Shown here: positions 44,608 to 52,619 of the stretch, one piece after another
Layout of the letters: each line of letters starts with the position of its first letter
How positions within the stretch are numbered: position 1 is the first letter of the stretch
Notes under the pieces: generated by a model
What the model was told of the DNA's origin: nothing
Database searches by the model: none
Seen by the model: the letters and a program-made list of their open reading frames with translations, nothing else
Source: JAJPHF01 sp035293805
Lineage (GTDB): Bacteria; Chloroflexota; UBA6077; JAJPHF01
DNA: 64,000 bases
NCBI GenBank assembly: GCA_035293805.1
Contig: DATGMD010000073.1
Span: forward strand, 1-64,000
Reading direction: 5' to 3'
Translations under genes and position numbers: made by a program

Positions 44608-44707
44608 CGTCCCCCCCTCCTCGCCGCCTACACCAGCGCGCGCTCATCCCGGGTGCGAGTGCGGGGAGTCCCTCGCCGGTCTCGCGCCCCGCGTGCTCCT
44701 ACCAGAG

Positions 44708-45577
44708 TCAGGCCACGGACGCGCTGAGCACCGCGGCCGACTTCGGCGCCACCTGCACGGCCAGCAGCTCGCAGGGCTCGGCGGCGTCCAGCGGCGCGTA
44801 GGTGGCGCCGGGCGGGTAGTAGAGGATCGTCCCGCGCCCGACCTCGCGGTTGCCGTAGCGCGCCGTGCCGGATACGACGGCGGCGATCTGGTGGACCGCC
44901 GACTCGCCGCCGGGCAGCTGGCCGCCGGACTCGATGCGGATCATGCGGATGTTCGGGCCGGTCTCGTTGAAGCGGGCCAGCGGCTTGAAGCACACGCCGG
45001 GCGCCTCGGGGAGCGGCACCCAGGTGAAGGCGCTGGAGCGCAGCAGGACGGGCGTCGTGAAGCGGGCCGGGGGATAGACCATCTTCGTGCCCATGATCCG
45101 CTCCCAGGCGGCCTCGTAGCTGTCCTGCCAGCGGCCGCTGGGCCAGCGGATGCGGCCGTGCTCACGGTCTAGCTCGGCCTCCGTGGCGAGCTGGGCGGTG
45201 GTCTCCTCGAGCAGCGGTCGCTCGGGGAAGAAGCCCCAGCTCGGGCCCTGCGTCTGGATCGTCCAGGTCAGCGCCTCGTCGCTCACGATCTCGGTCGGCC
45301 CGTAGAAGACGCCCTCCGGGAAGTAGACGGCGTCGCCCGCCTGCGTCTGGATCGGGCCGTACTTGACAGCGCCCTCCAGGGTGAAGCGGACCTGGTCGAA
45401 GTTGTGGCGGTGGCGCGGCGAGTAGTAGGCGCCCTTCTGGTGGCGGCTCATGCCCGTGCGCAGGCGCCGCTCGTCGGCCAGCTCGAAGAGGTCGGTGATG
45501 CGGAGGGTGGTCTTGCGGTGGGGCGAGACGCGGGGCGCCACGTTGAGCCCGTCGAACACTACGACCTCGGCAGCCAT
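44708..45577 (-). CDS. Two-domain cupin protein
   Basis: 289 residues. The first cupin has SPRHRHNFDQVRFTLEGAVK (His and Glu-type metal site, about 60-78) and GDAVYFPEGVFYGP. The second cupin (about 215-280) has QLPGGESAVHQIAAVVSG and GTILYYPPGATYAPL and has lost most metal-binding His. Function unknown; similar proteins accompany aromatic-acid dioxygenase genes. GAGGAGGAA precedes the ATG at 45577, chosen over an upstream in-frame start at 45622. Confidence 0.8.
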   Translation of the reverse strand: MAAEVVVFDGLNVAPRVSPHRKTTLRITDLFELADERRLRTGMSRHQKGAYYSPRHRHNFDQVRFTLEGAVKYGPIQTQAGDAVYFPEGVFYGPTEIVSDEALTWTIQTQGPSWGFFPERPLLEETTAQLATEAELDREHGRIRWPSGRWQDSYEAAWERIMGTKMVYPPARFTTPVLLRSSAFTWVPLPEAPGVCFKPLARFNETGPNIRMIRIESGGQLPGGESAVHQIAAVVSGTARYGNREVGRGTILYYPPGATYAPLDAAEPCELLAVQVAPKSAAVLSASVA

Positions 45578-45918
45578 CCTTCCTCCTCGCCGCTGCGCCG
45601 CGAAGGCGCGCGGCCCTGCCACAGGGGCCTCCTACCGATCGGTCATCGGAGCCGGTGCCGCGGCGCGGCCGGAGCAGCCCGTGGGGCGCGTGCCCGCCGG
45701 CTGACGGTAGGATGCCAGCTTTGCGCCCGGCTGTCAACGCCGCGCTGGCGGGCCGGCGCCGGCTCGATGCCGCGCGGCGACTTGACGGACGGCCGCGCGC
45801 CGCCTATGCTGCCGGAGAGACGCGCAGACGGTTACTGATATCGCGCGAACCTGCCGGCGTCATCGCGGGCCGGGGGCGCCGAGCCGCGTGGCGCCGGGCC
45901 ATCACGCACGGAGAGAGT
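45578..45918. other. Intergenic region between the divergent cupin and ComEA-like genes
   Basis: About 340 bp. Open frames exist but lack coding character. No strong promoter, repeat or hairpin is recognised. Confidence 0.45.
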
Positions 45919-46578
45919 GTGGCAGAGCTGCTGGAAAGCGGGCGGAACTGGCTGGCGGGCATTGTCATCGTCGGCGCGCTGGGCGCCGGCGTGGGGCTCG
46001 CCTACCCGCTGCTCCAGCGCCCGGCCGCGCCGCCGGTGCAGCTCGTCGCCACACCGCCCGCGGCCACGCCGCCCGCGGCTGAGATCCAGGTACACGTGAT
46101 CGGCGCCGTGGAGCAGCCGGGGCTCTACGCGCTGCCGGCGGGCAGTCGCGTGGGCGAGGCGGTGGAGGCCGCGGGCCTGGCCGCCGACGCCGCGCCGGAC
46201 GCGCTCAACCTGGCCGCGCGCCTGGTCGACGGCCAGCGCCTGGTCGTGCCGCGCCAGGGCGAGCCGGCGCCCGCTGAGCCCGCCCCGGCGCCGCCGCGGG
46301 CCGCCAGCGCCCGCGCCACGCCGAGCGCCCCTGCCTCCGGCGGCCGGGCCGGGAGCGCCGCCGCGACCGCGCCCGTGGTCGGCGCCAAGCTGAACCTGAA
46401 CACGGCCACGGTGGCGCAGCTCGACGCGCTGCCGGGGATCGGGCCGACCTACGCCCAGCGGATCGTGGACTACCGCGAGCGCAACGGGCCGTTCCGCAGC
46501 GTGCAGCAGCTTCACGACGCCCGCCTGATCCCGAACGCGACGTTCGAGCGCATCAAGGAGCGGCTTGCGGTCGAGTGA
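45919..46578 (+). CDS. comEA: ComEA-like DNA-binding protein
   Basis: 219 residues from GTG 45919 (GGAGAG upstream). One membrane anchor (LAGIVIVGALGAGVGLAY, about 12-30) is followed by an SLBB domain (IQVHVIGAVEQPGLYALPAG, about 60-110), a Pro/Ala linker and a helix-hairpin-helix pair (LNLNTATVAQLDALPGIGPT, about 155-175). This is the ComEA layout: DNA is bound outside the membrane and handed to ComEC during uptake. comEC is not in the window. The gene is alone on its strand. Confidence 0.88.
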   Translation: MAELLESGRNWLAGIVIVGALGAGVGLAYPLLQRPAAPPVQLVATPPAATPPAAEIQVHVIGAVEQPGLYALPAGSRVGEAVEAAGLAADAAPDALNLAARLVDGQRLVVPRQGEPAPAEPAPAPPRAASARATPSAPASGGRAGSAAATAPVVGAKLNLNTATVAQLDALPGIGPTYAQRIVDYRERNGPFRSVQQLHDARLIPNATFERIKERLAVE

Positions 46579-46707
46579 TGAGGCCACTCCCCGGCCTGCG
46601 TGAGCGACGGCGGCCCGCCAAGGAACGGTGCGTGTGGCGCTTGTGCTACCATCGCAATGGGCGTAGTAAGTAGCCGCCGCCGAGCCGGCCTTCTCGGATA
46701 GGTGCCG

Positions 46708-46953
46708 ATGGAGAGTGACGGGATGCCATCGCAGGAATCTCCGCGCAAGCAGGACGCGGATCAGCTCTATGAGCAATACGGCAGGCCACTGGAAGAAAAG
46801 CATAGAGGGCAATATGTGGCTATCTCGCCAGAAGGTCAAACCGTTCTCGGCGACGATCTGTTAGAGGCTTTGGAGAAGGCCGAAGCGGTGTTCGGCCCTG
46901 GCAGGAATTTGGTCTTCAAGATCGGGGATAAGGTCGTTGGCAAATGGCGGTGA
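46708..46953 (+). CDS. DUF5678-like small protein paired with a retropepsin-like gene
   Basis: 81 residues. The core reads KHRGQYVAISPEGQTVLGDD, then EALEKAEAVFGPGRNLVFKI, typical of DUF5678-type small proteins. It overlaps the aspartyl-protease-like gene by 10 bases. This pair (small protein plus retropepsin-like protein) is a recurrent two-gene unit with toxin-antitoxin-like distribution; its function is not established. The start at 46708 follows GGATAGG; two other in-frame ATG/GTG codons are close. Confidence 0.65.
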   Translation: MESDGMPSQESPRKQDADQLYEQYGRPLEEKHRGQYVAISPEGQTVLGDDLLEALEKAEAVFGPGRNLVFKIGDKVVGKWR

Positions 46954-47314
46954 GCCAATCCGTAACCTCTTCCAGATTCCCCTATTTACCCATCCGCCCA
47001 TGTATCTATGTGCGCGGAGCTGCAGACCTGGATTTCGATATCGAGGCACTGCTAGACACCGGCTTTGATGGCGGCGTGGCGGTACCTGCAGACCTGCTGG
47101 CAGGCTATCCTCCGGCTGGATACCTGCCCTGGTCACTGGCTGACGAGTCGGAAGTGCTTACTCCCGCCTACCGTGGCGAGGTCACGACAGGCATACTGCC
47201 CCTGCATGCGTGGTGGTCATCGCATTAGGCGGCGAGCCGCTGGTGGGGTGCGCGCTCGCCCGCCATTTCAAGATTACTTTGGACCATGGCGAACAACTGA
47301 CGATCGAACCCTAG
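46944..47314 (+). pseudogene. Retropepsin-like aspartyl protease with a frameshift
   Basis: The first frame (to 47228) has IEALLDTGFDGGVAVPADLL, the DTG active site of retropepsin-like proteins, and SLADESEVLTPAYRGEV. After about 47205 the matching C-terminus continues in the next frame: VVVIALGGEPLVGCALARHF, then ITLDHGEQLTIEP to a stop at 47314. One base gained or lost near 47200-47210 therefore breaks the gene, or the base is a sequencing error. If real, the product ends early at 94 residues. Confidence 0.7.
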
Positions 47315-47319
47315 CACCT

Positions 47320-47379
47320 CGTCACAGACGAACTGCTAGGTGTTGTGAACTCACAACACCTAGCAGTTCGTCTGTGACG
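47320..47379. terminator. Perfect 29-bp hairpin, 2-base loop
   Basis: An arm starting CGTCACAGACGAAC and ending GTTGTGA, loop AC, then its exact reverse complement. It lies 6 bases after the retropepsin stop and is the longest perfect hairpin in the window. Confidence 0.7.
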
Positions 47380-47411
47380 GACCACTAGATCACGTTCGGG
47401 AAGGCGTCGTA

Positions 47412-47753
47412 ATGTCGGCGGATGTCCACCGACGAGCCGAAGTCCTGATGGGCGAAGCCGAGCGCAAGGCTACGCAAGGCTACGCCGAAGCGGCGCGCGC
47501 GCTCTACCTGGCGGCGGCCCAGGAGGAGGCCCGAGCGTACGAGTACGTCCCGGCGCCCCGCGCTCGGACGCGCGGAGTTATCGCCGTCAGCGCCGTCGCC
47601 TTATTCCGCCGGGCGGGCGCGCTGGACGAGGCCATCCGCTATGCTCATCGGTATCTTGAGGATGCGCTTCCCGACTTCGCTCGTGCGCAGCTTGATGAGT
47701 TATTGGCCGACAGCCAGCGGGCGCAACGCGCGCCGGGGCGGTTTCTGGGGTGA
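47412..47753 (+). CDS. Small helical (TPR-like) protein
   Basis: 113 residues, all-helical in appearance: AEVLMGEAERKATQGYAEAA, then ARALYLAAAQEEARAYEYVP and RAGALDEAIRYAHRYLED. The spacing resembles two tetratricopeptide-like helix pairs. Such small proteins occur in Chloroflexi and cyanobacteria next to toxin-antitoxin-like units; the function is unknown. AAGG precedes the ATG. Confidence 0.65.
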   Translation: MSADVHRRAEVLMGEAERKATQGYAEAARALYLAAAQEEARAYEYVPAPRARTRGVIAVSAVALFRRAGALDEAIRYAHRYLEDALPDFARAQLDELLADSQRAQRAPGRFLG

Positions 47754-47754
47754 G

Positions 47755-48046
47755 TAATCCCGACGACGCCGGCCGGGCGGCAGGGGACAAGTCCCTGCCC
47801 TACGACGCGTTCGCCACACCGGTTTGCAGCCAGACTGAGTGCCCGGCCGACGCCGGGGCTGCGGCCAGTGGCGCTTGCAGTATTCCGCGCCCCAAGCCCC
47901 CGCGGCGCCGGCCCTCCCGGTGGCTCCGGCGTCGGCACGGGGGCAGTGGCGCTGGCAGTATTCCGCGCCACAGGCCGCGGGCGGCCACGAGAGCCGCCCC
48001 TACGAGACCACGACATGCTGGCTGGTCGGCCTGTGCGCAAGCGACG
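47755..48046. repeat. Intergenic region with two copies of a GCAGTATTCCGCGCC repeat
   Basis: GCAGTATTCCGCGCC preceded by AGTGGCGCT occurs at 47870-47893 and again at 47945-47968. A reversed relative lies at 29655-29690 and a weaker one near 51599. No gene is recognised here. Confidence 0.6.
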
Positions 48047-49171
48047 CTAGCCGGCGGGGGCGGCGGCTAGCTCGCGCACCACTTGATGGCCGCCGTTCTC
48101 GGCGTACTCTTCCTCGCGGTAGACGGCGAGGGCGCGCATGGTGGGCAGGTCGTTGAAGGCGAAGAGGACCGCGTCGTCGGTGGCCGAGGCGTTGGCGTGC
48201 TCGTGCAGCGTCCAGGTGGGCACGACGAAGATGTCTTTCTCTTCCCAGTCGAAGCGCTGGCCGCCGATCACGGAGTAGCCGCGGCCCTTCGCCACCTGAT
48301 ACACGCTGTTGCCGGTGTGGCGGTGGGCGCGGGTGCATTCGCCGGGGCGCAGGAGCTGGATGCTGGCGCCCATCGTGGGCATGATCGGCCCGCCGGTGCG
48401 CGGGTTCACGTATTCCATGAGGATGCCGTCCCAGGGCGACCCGGCCTGCTCGCGCGCCGCTCGCTGCAGGGCCTCGTAGGTCGGCTCCCAGGGGTACTTC
48501 AGCAGCGGCGAGTACGGCTTGGTCCAACGGTCCCAGGTGGGGCTCAGGGCGTTGCCACCGTACTCGGCATAGGAGGCGTCGACCGGCCGCGTCGGCGTCT
48601 GCTGCTCCTCGGGGTAGACCTCGTAGAAGTTAACCTCTAGCGCGTTCACCAGCGGGATGTCGAGCCCGTCCTGCCAGATGCAGGGGCCGCTGGCGCCCTC
48701 GTTGCCGTGGTCGTGCCAGGTCCAGTTCGGGGTGAGCACCAGGTCGCGGGCGCGGATGTGGAGCTTCTCGTGGTCCACGACGGTGTAGGCGCCCTCGCCC
48801 TCCATGACGAAGCGCAGCGCCGAGGCGGTGTGGCGGTGGGCAGAGGCGGACTCGCCGGGCAGCATGATCTGAATGCCCGTGTAGAGCGAGCCGACGCAGG
48901 CGCTGACGTCGCGGCGGCCCGGATTGACGAGCATGACCACGCGCCGTGCGGCCTGCTCGGGGGTGACGAGCGCGCCCGCGCGCAGCACGAGCGGCCGCAT
49001 CTCGCGGTAGCGCCACAGGACGGGCACCGACCGCGGCTGCGGGAACCACGGCTCGATCTCGTTGGCTACCGTCCAGAGGCCGCCGGCGTTCACCGCTTCT
49101 AGCTCGCGGTAATAGGCGGCAAGCTCCGGCGTGTCCGTTACGTGCGCGCGCCCCCGGCCCCCGTCGTCCAT
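48047..49171 (-). CDS. Gentisate 1,2-dioxygenase-like bicupin
   Basis: 374 residues, the length and layout of gentisate/salicylate 1,2-dioxygenases, which cleave the ring of 2,5-dihydroxybenzoate. The first cupin has the iron site SASAHRHTASALRFVMEGEG (about 110-128) and PNWTWHDHGNEG (about 150). The second cupin has CTRAHRHTGNSVYQVAKGRG (about 285-303) and PTWTLHEHANA. Both cupins keep their His pairs, whereas many homologues keep only the first. AGGAGGGAG precedes the ATG at 49171. It is likely part of aromatic-acid degradation. Confidence 0.87.
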   Translation of the reverse strand: MDDGGRGRAHVTDTPELAAYYRELEAVNAGGLWTVANEIEPWFPQPRSVPVLWRYREMRPLVLRAGALVTPEQAARRVVMLVNPGRRDVSACVGSLYTGIQIMLPGESASAHRHTASALRFVMEGEGAYTVVDHEKLHIRARDLVLTPNWTWHDHGNEGASGPCIWQDGLDIPLVNALEVNFYEVYPEEQQTPTRPVDASYAEYGGNALSPTWDRWTKPYSPLLKYPWEPTYEALQRAAREQAGSPWDGILMEYVNPRTGGPIMPTMGASIQLLRPGECTRAHRHTGNSVYQVAKGRGYSVIGGQRFDWEEKDIFVVPTWTLHEHANASATDDAVLFAFNDLPTMRALAVYREEEYAENGGHQVVRELAAAPAG

Positions 49172-49385
49172 GGTGCTCCCTCCTGGCCCCGGCGTGTCCC
49201 TCCGCTCTGGCGGATGATAGGCCGGCCGGCCGCGCGCCGACAACTCGCATCCGGGGGCGCGGGACGCGCTCGGGCGGGGCTGGCACGCCACGTGCAGCCT
49301 CCTCGGCGCTGCCGACCGTGTTGCCGGAAGGTGTTCTGCGCCCGCCGGTCGGCGCACGGCAACCTGGCGACCTGGACGCTCTACC

Positions 49386-51482
49386 ATGAGAAACCTGCTT
49401 CGCCCCCATACCGAGCGGGCCTATCGGCTGCGCTTCGTGCTGCTGGTCGTCCTGGCCAGCAGCCCCTTCCTGGCGCTCTCCGCGCTCGGGCTAGCGCGCG
49501 CCCACGCCGACGAGCAGGCGCGCGTCGTCGCGGACCGCGCGGCGCTCGCGCGCTCGATCGCGCACACCATCGACACGGCGATGGGCGGGCACTTCGCGCT
49601 GCTGCGCGGGCTGGCGCTGATGCCGACGATTGCCGATCCCGCGCGCCATGCAGACGCCCAGGCGGCGCTGCGTCGGCAGCAGGAGGCGTACCCGGCCTTC
49701 GAGGGGATCGGCCTGTACGACAGCGCGGGCGCGGACATCGCCCACACGAGCCAGGAGGCGTTCAGCTTCAACATCGCCGACCGCGACTACTTCCCCTACG
49801 TGCTGGACACCGACGAGCCGGTCGCCGGCCGCCTCGTCCTGGGGCGCGGGACCGGCGTGCTCACCGTGCCGCTGGCCGTGCCTGTGAGCTTCGACGACGG
49901 CACGCGGGGCGCCCTCGTCGCGCCACTGGCGCTCGGCTATCTGGACGCGGAGCTGAGCGGGCTCACGGCCGGCTCGGGCGTGCAGGCCGTGCTCGTCGAC
50001 CGGGAGGGGCGGGTGTTTATCGACCCGGACCCGGTCGTCGCGAAGCAGCTTCTCTCGCGGCGGGGGCGCGCCGACGTCGAGGCGGTGCTCGGCGGGGGCA
50101 GCGGCGCGGTTCAGCTGGACGCCGCCGGCACGCCGATCCTGAGCGCCTACGCGCCGGTGCCCACGACAGGCTGGGGGCTGCTGCTCACGCAGCCCACCGC
50201 GGACGCCTTCCGCCAGGCCGACCTGCACCTGCTCCGCGGCGCCGCGCTGCTGCTCAGCGTGCTGCTGGCGACGCTGGCGCTGGGCTGGCTGCTCGGCGGG
50301 CGCCTGGCGCGCGCGTATGCCGAGGAGCAGCGGATGCGCGCTGCCAGCGACGCGCAGCGCCGCTTTCTGGAGCACCTGATCGCCACGGCGCCGCTCGCCG
50401 TTGCCGTGCTAGAAGGGCCGTCGCACCGCTACGCGATGGTGAATGCGCGCTACCAGGCGCTGTGCCCCGGCGCGACGCTGACCGGCCGCCCCTTTGCCGA
50501 GGTCTGGCCGGCCAGCGTCCGCGCGGCGGTGCTGCCGGTGCTCGACGCGGTGTATCGCTCGGGCCAGCCGCACACCGCGATCGACGCGCCGCTGGCGCTG
50601 CCGGCCGCCGACGGCGCGACCGAGGAGCGCTACTTCTCGGGCGTGCTGTCGCGCCACGAGGGCATGGCCGGCGGGCCGCCCGGCGTGCTGGTCGTGCTGC
50701 TGGAGACGACGGCCAGCGTGCAGGCCCGGACGCGCGCCGTGCGCGAGAAGGACGAGTTCCTGTCGCTGGCGAGCCACGAGCTGCGGACGCCGCTGACCAC
50801 GATCAGCATGGCGGCGCAGGTGCAGCGGCGGGCGCTGCGCAAGGAGGCGCTGGACGCGGCGCTGCTGGAGCGCCAGGCTCGGACTATCGAGCAGCAGGTG
50901 CGGCGCTCCAGCCAGCTGGTGGGCGAGCTGCTCGACGTCGCGCACATCCAGTCCGGCTACTTCGAAGTGCGCCCGGCGCCCGTCGACCTGGGGGCGCTCG
51001 CCTACGAGGCCGTGCTGCGGCAGCGCGATGCGCTCGGAGACGCTGGCGCGGGCGAGATCATCCTGAACGTCGAGGACGCGCCGCTCGTCGTGCTGGGCGA
51101 CGAGAGCCGCCTCGACCAGATGCTCACCAACCTGCTCTCGAACGCCGTCAAATACAGCTACGCCGGCGGGTCGGTGCTCGTGACGGTGGCTAGCGCGGGC
51201 GACAGCGTGCGGCTGGCGGTGATCGACCACGGCATCGGCGTGCCGCCCGGCGAGCGCGGCGCCCTGTTCGCGCCGTTCCGCCGCACCTCGATCGCCCGCG
51301 AGCACGGCGTCGAGGGCACGGGGCTGGGCCTGTACATCACCCAGCGGCTGGTGACCGCGCAGGGCGGCACGATTGCCGTGGAAGACACGCCCGGCGGGGG
51401 TACCACGTTCGTCGTGACCTTCCCGGCCGCCGCCCGCGACGCCGAGGCTCAGGCCCCGTCGGCGCCCGCCGCAACCGGCTGA
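49386..51482 (+). CDS. Membrane sensor histidine kinase with Cache and PAS domains
   Basis: 698 residues. Membrane segment 1 (about 18-38), an external double-Cache-type sensor (about 45-280; FNIADRDYFPYVLDTDEPVA), membrane segment 2 (about 283-303), PAS-like domain (about 325-440), HisKA with SHELRTPL (about 462) and HATPase with N-box NLLSNAVKYSY (about 580), G1 DHGIGVPPG and G2 GTGLGLYIT (about 645). It should autophosphorylate on the His in SHELR. No response regulator gene is adjacent. Small organic ligands are usual for Cache sensors. Confidence 0.9.
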   Translation: MRNLLRPHTERAYRLRFVLLVVLASSPFLALSALGLARAHADEQARVVADRAALARSIAHTIDTAMGGHFALLRGLALMPTIADPARHADAQAALRRQQEAYPAFEGIGLYDSAGADIAHTSQEAFSFNIADRDYFPYVLDTDEPVAGRLVLGRGTGVLTVPLAVPVSFDDGTRGALVAPLALGYLDAELSGLTAGSGVQAVLVDREGRVFIDPDPVVAKQLLSRRGRADVEAVLGGGSGAVQLDAAGTPILSAYAPVPTTGWGLLLTQPTADAFRQADLHLLRGAALLLSVLLATLALGWLLGGRLARAYAEEQRMRAASDAQRRFLEHLIATAPLAVAVLEGPSHRYAMVNARYQALCPGATLTGRPFAEVWPASVRAAVLPVLDAVYRSGQPHTAIDAPLALPAADGATEERYFSGVLSRHEGMAGGPPGVLVVLLETTASVQARTRAVREKDEFLSLASHELRTPLTTISMAAQVQRRALRKEALDAALLERQARTIEQQVRRSSQLVGELLDVAHIQSGYFEVRPAPVDLGALAYEAVLRQRDALGDAGAGEIILNVEDAPLVVLGDESRLDQMLTNLLSNAVKYSYAGGSVLVTVASAGDSVRLAVIDHGIGVPPGERGALFAPFRRTSIAREHGVEGTGLGLYITQRLVTAQGGTIAVEDTPGGGTTFVVTFPAAARDAEAQAPSAPAATG

Positions 51483-51494
51483 GCGAGCCGCCGC

Positions 51495-51632
51495 GGCGGG
51501 ACGGACCTACCCCCCGGCCCCCCCTCCCAATGTGGGAAGGGGGAGAAAGACGAGGACGAGGCCTTGGTGGCTCCCTCCTTCCTTCCGAGGGTGCGACGCG
51601 GAACACTGCAAGCATCGCTGGGGCGGGGGGGG
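51495..51632. repeat. C/G-rich repeats after the histidine kinase
   Basis: GACCTACCCCCCGGCCCCCC, then CTCCCAATGTGGGAAGGGGGAG, and a degenerate unit ACACTGCAAGC. They belong to the families at 4380, 28480 and 47870. Confidence 0.6.
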
Positions 51633-51639
51633 GGGTAGG

Positions 51640-52539
51640 TCAGAGCTGCCCATGGAGGGTGTCGCAGGCGGCCGGGTCGCCCGACTGGTAGCCGGTCTTG
51701 AACCATTGCTGGCGCTGCGCCGACGAGCCGTGGGTCCACTTCTCCGGCCGCACCTGCCCCTGGAACTCTTGCTGCAAGCGGTCGTCGCCGATCGACGCGG
51801 CGGCGTTCAGGGCGTCCGCGACGTCCTTGTCCGTCGGGGGGGTGAGGTAGCCGGTGTCGGCCGCGTGGCGGGCCCAGACGCCCGCGTAGCAGTCGGCTTG
51901 CAGCTCGATGCGCACGCTGCCGCTCTGCGGCCCCGAGCCGCTGTCCTGCACCGCGGCCAGCGTGCCGGTGAGGTCCTGGATGTGGTGGCCGTACTCGTGG
52001 GCCAGCACGTAGGCTTGCGCCAGCGGCCCGCCGTTCGCGCCGAACTTGGTGCGCAGGTCGTCGAAGAACCCCAGGTCGATGTAGACGTCCTTGTCTTCGT
52101 TGCAGTAGAACGGGCCGACCTCGGAGGTGGCCTCGCCGCAGCCGGTCTGGATGGCGTTGGTGAAGAAAACGGTCTTGGCCGGCTGGTATTGCTGGCCCTT
52201 CTGGGCGAAGTAGTCCTTCCAGTAGGCCTGGATGCTGTTGACGTAGCCGACGACGCGGCAGTCCTCGTTGGCGTTCGCGTCGGCGCCGGTGTGGCACTCC
52301 TGCGCCAGCGTCGTGTCGCCGCGGCCGCCTTCGACCGACTGGTCGTAGGGGGCGGCGCTGGGCGCGCTGCCGCCGATGAGGTCGCCGGGGTTGACGCCGA
52401 GCAGGAGCGCCACGATCAGCACGATGAGCCCGATGCCGCCGCCGCCGACCACCAGCCCGCCCCCGCCGCCGGGGAAGCCGCCGCCGCGCCGGTCCTCTAC
52501 TTGTGAGGGATCAAGATTGGCATTGGGATTGAATTGCAT
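51640..52539 (-). CDS. ypfJ: Neutral zinc metallopeptidase, YpfJ family
   Basis: 299 residues. A short Gly-rich cytoplasmic N-terminus and one membrane segment (GGIGLIVLIVALLLGVNPGD, about 34-53) lead to an external peptidase domain. The zinc site is VLAHEYGHHIQDLTG (HExxH, about 175) with a downstream Glu in RIELQADCYAGVWA (about 208). Four Cys residues (ECHTG, DCRVV, GCGEA, YCNED) could form disulfides. Substrate unknown. ATG at 52539, with a G-rich ribosome site. Confidence 0.88.
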   Translation of the reverse strand: MQFNPNANLDPSQVEDRRGGGFPGGGGGLVVGGGGIGLIVLIVALLLGVNPGDLIGGSAPSAAPYDQSVEGGRGDTTLAQECHTGADANANEDCRVVGYVNSIQAYWKDYFAQKGQQYQPAKTVFFTNAIQTGCGEATSEVGPFYCNEDKDVYIDLGFFDDLRTKFGANGGPLAQAYVLAHEYGHHIQDLTGTLAAVQDSGSGPQSGSVRIELQADCYAGVWARHAADTGYLTPPTDKDVADALNAAASIGDDRLQQEFQGQVRPEKWTHGSSAQRQQWFKTGYQSGDPAACDTLHGQL

Positions 52540-52619
52540 GTTCAGCCCCCCGCGTGAGCTACGTCTCCAAACCACGGGCCAACCACGAGGCTGCTGAAAG
52601 CAGCAAGCGTGCCAGGCGG

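Noticed and set aside
47755..48046. CRISPR array
   Set aside because: Only two imperfect copies of a dispersed repeat, 75 bases apart, with relatives elsewhere. There is no regular repeat-spacer pattern and no cas genes.
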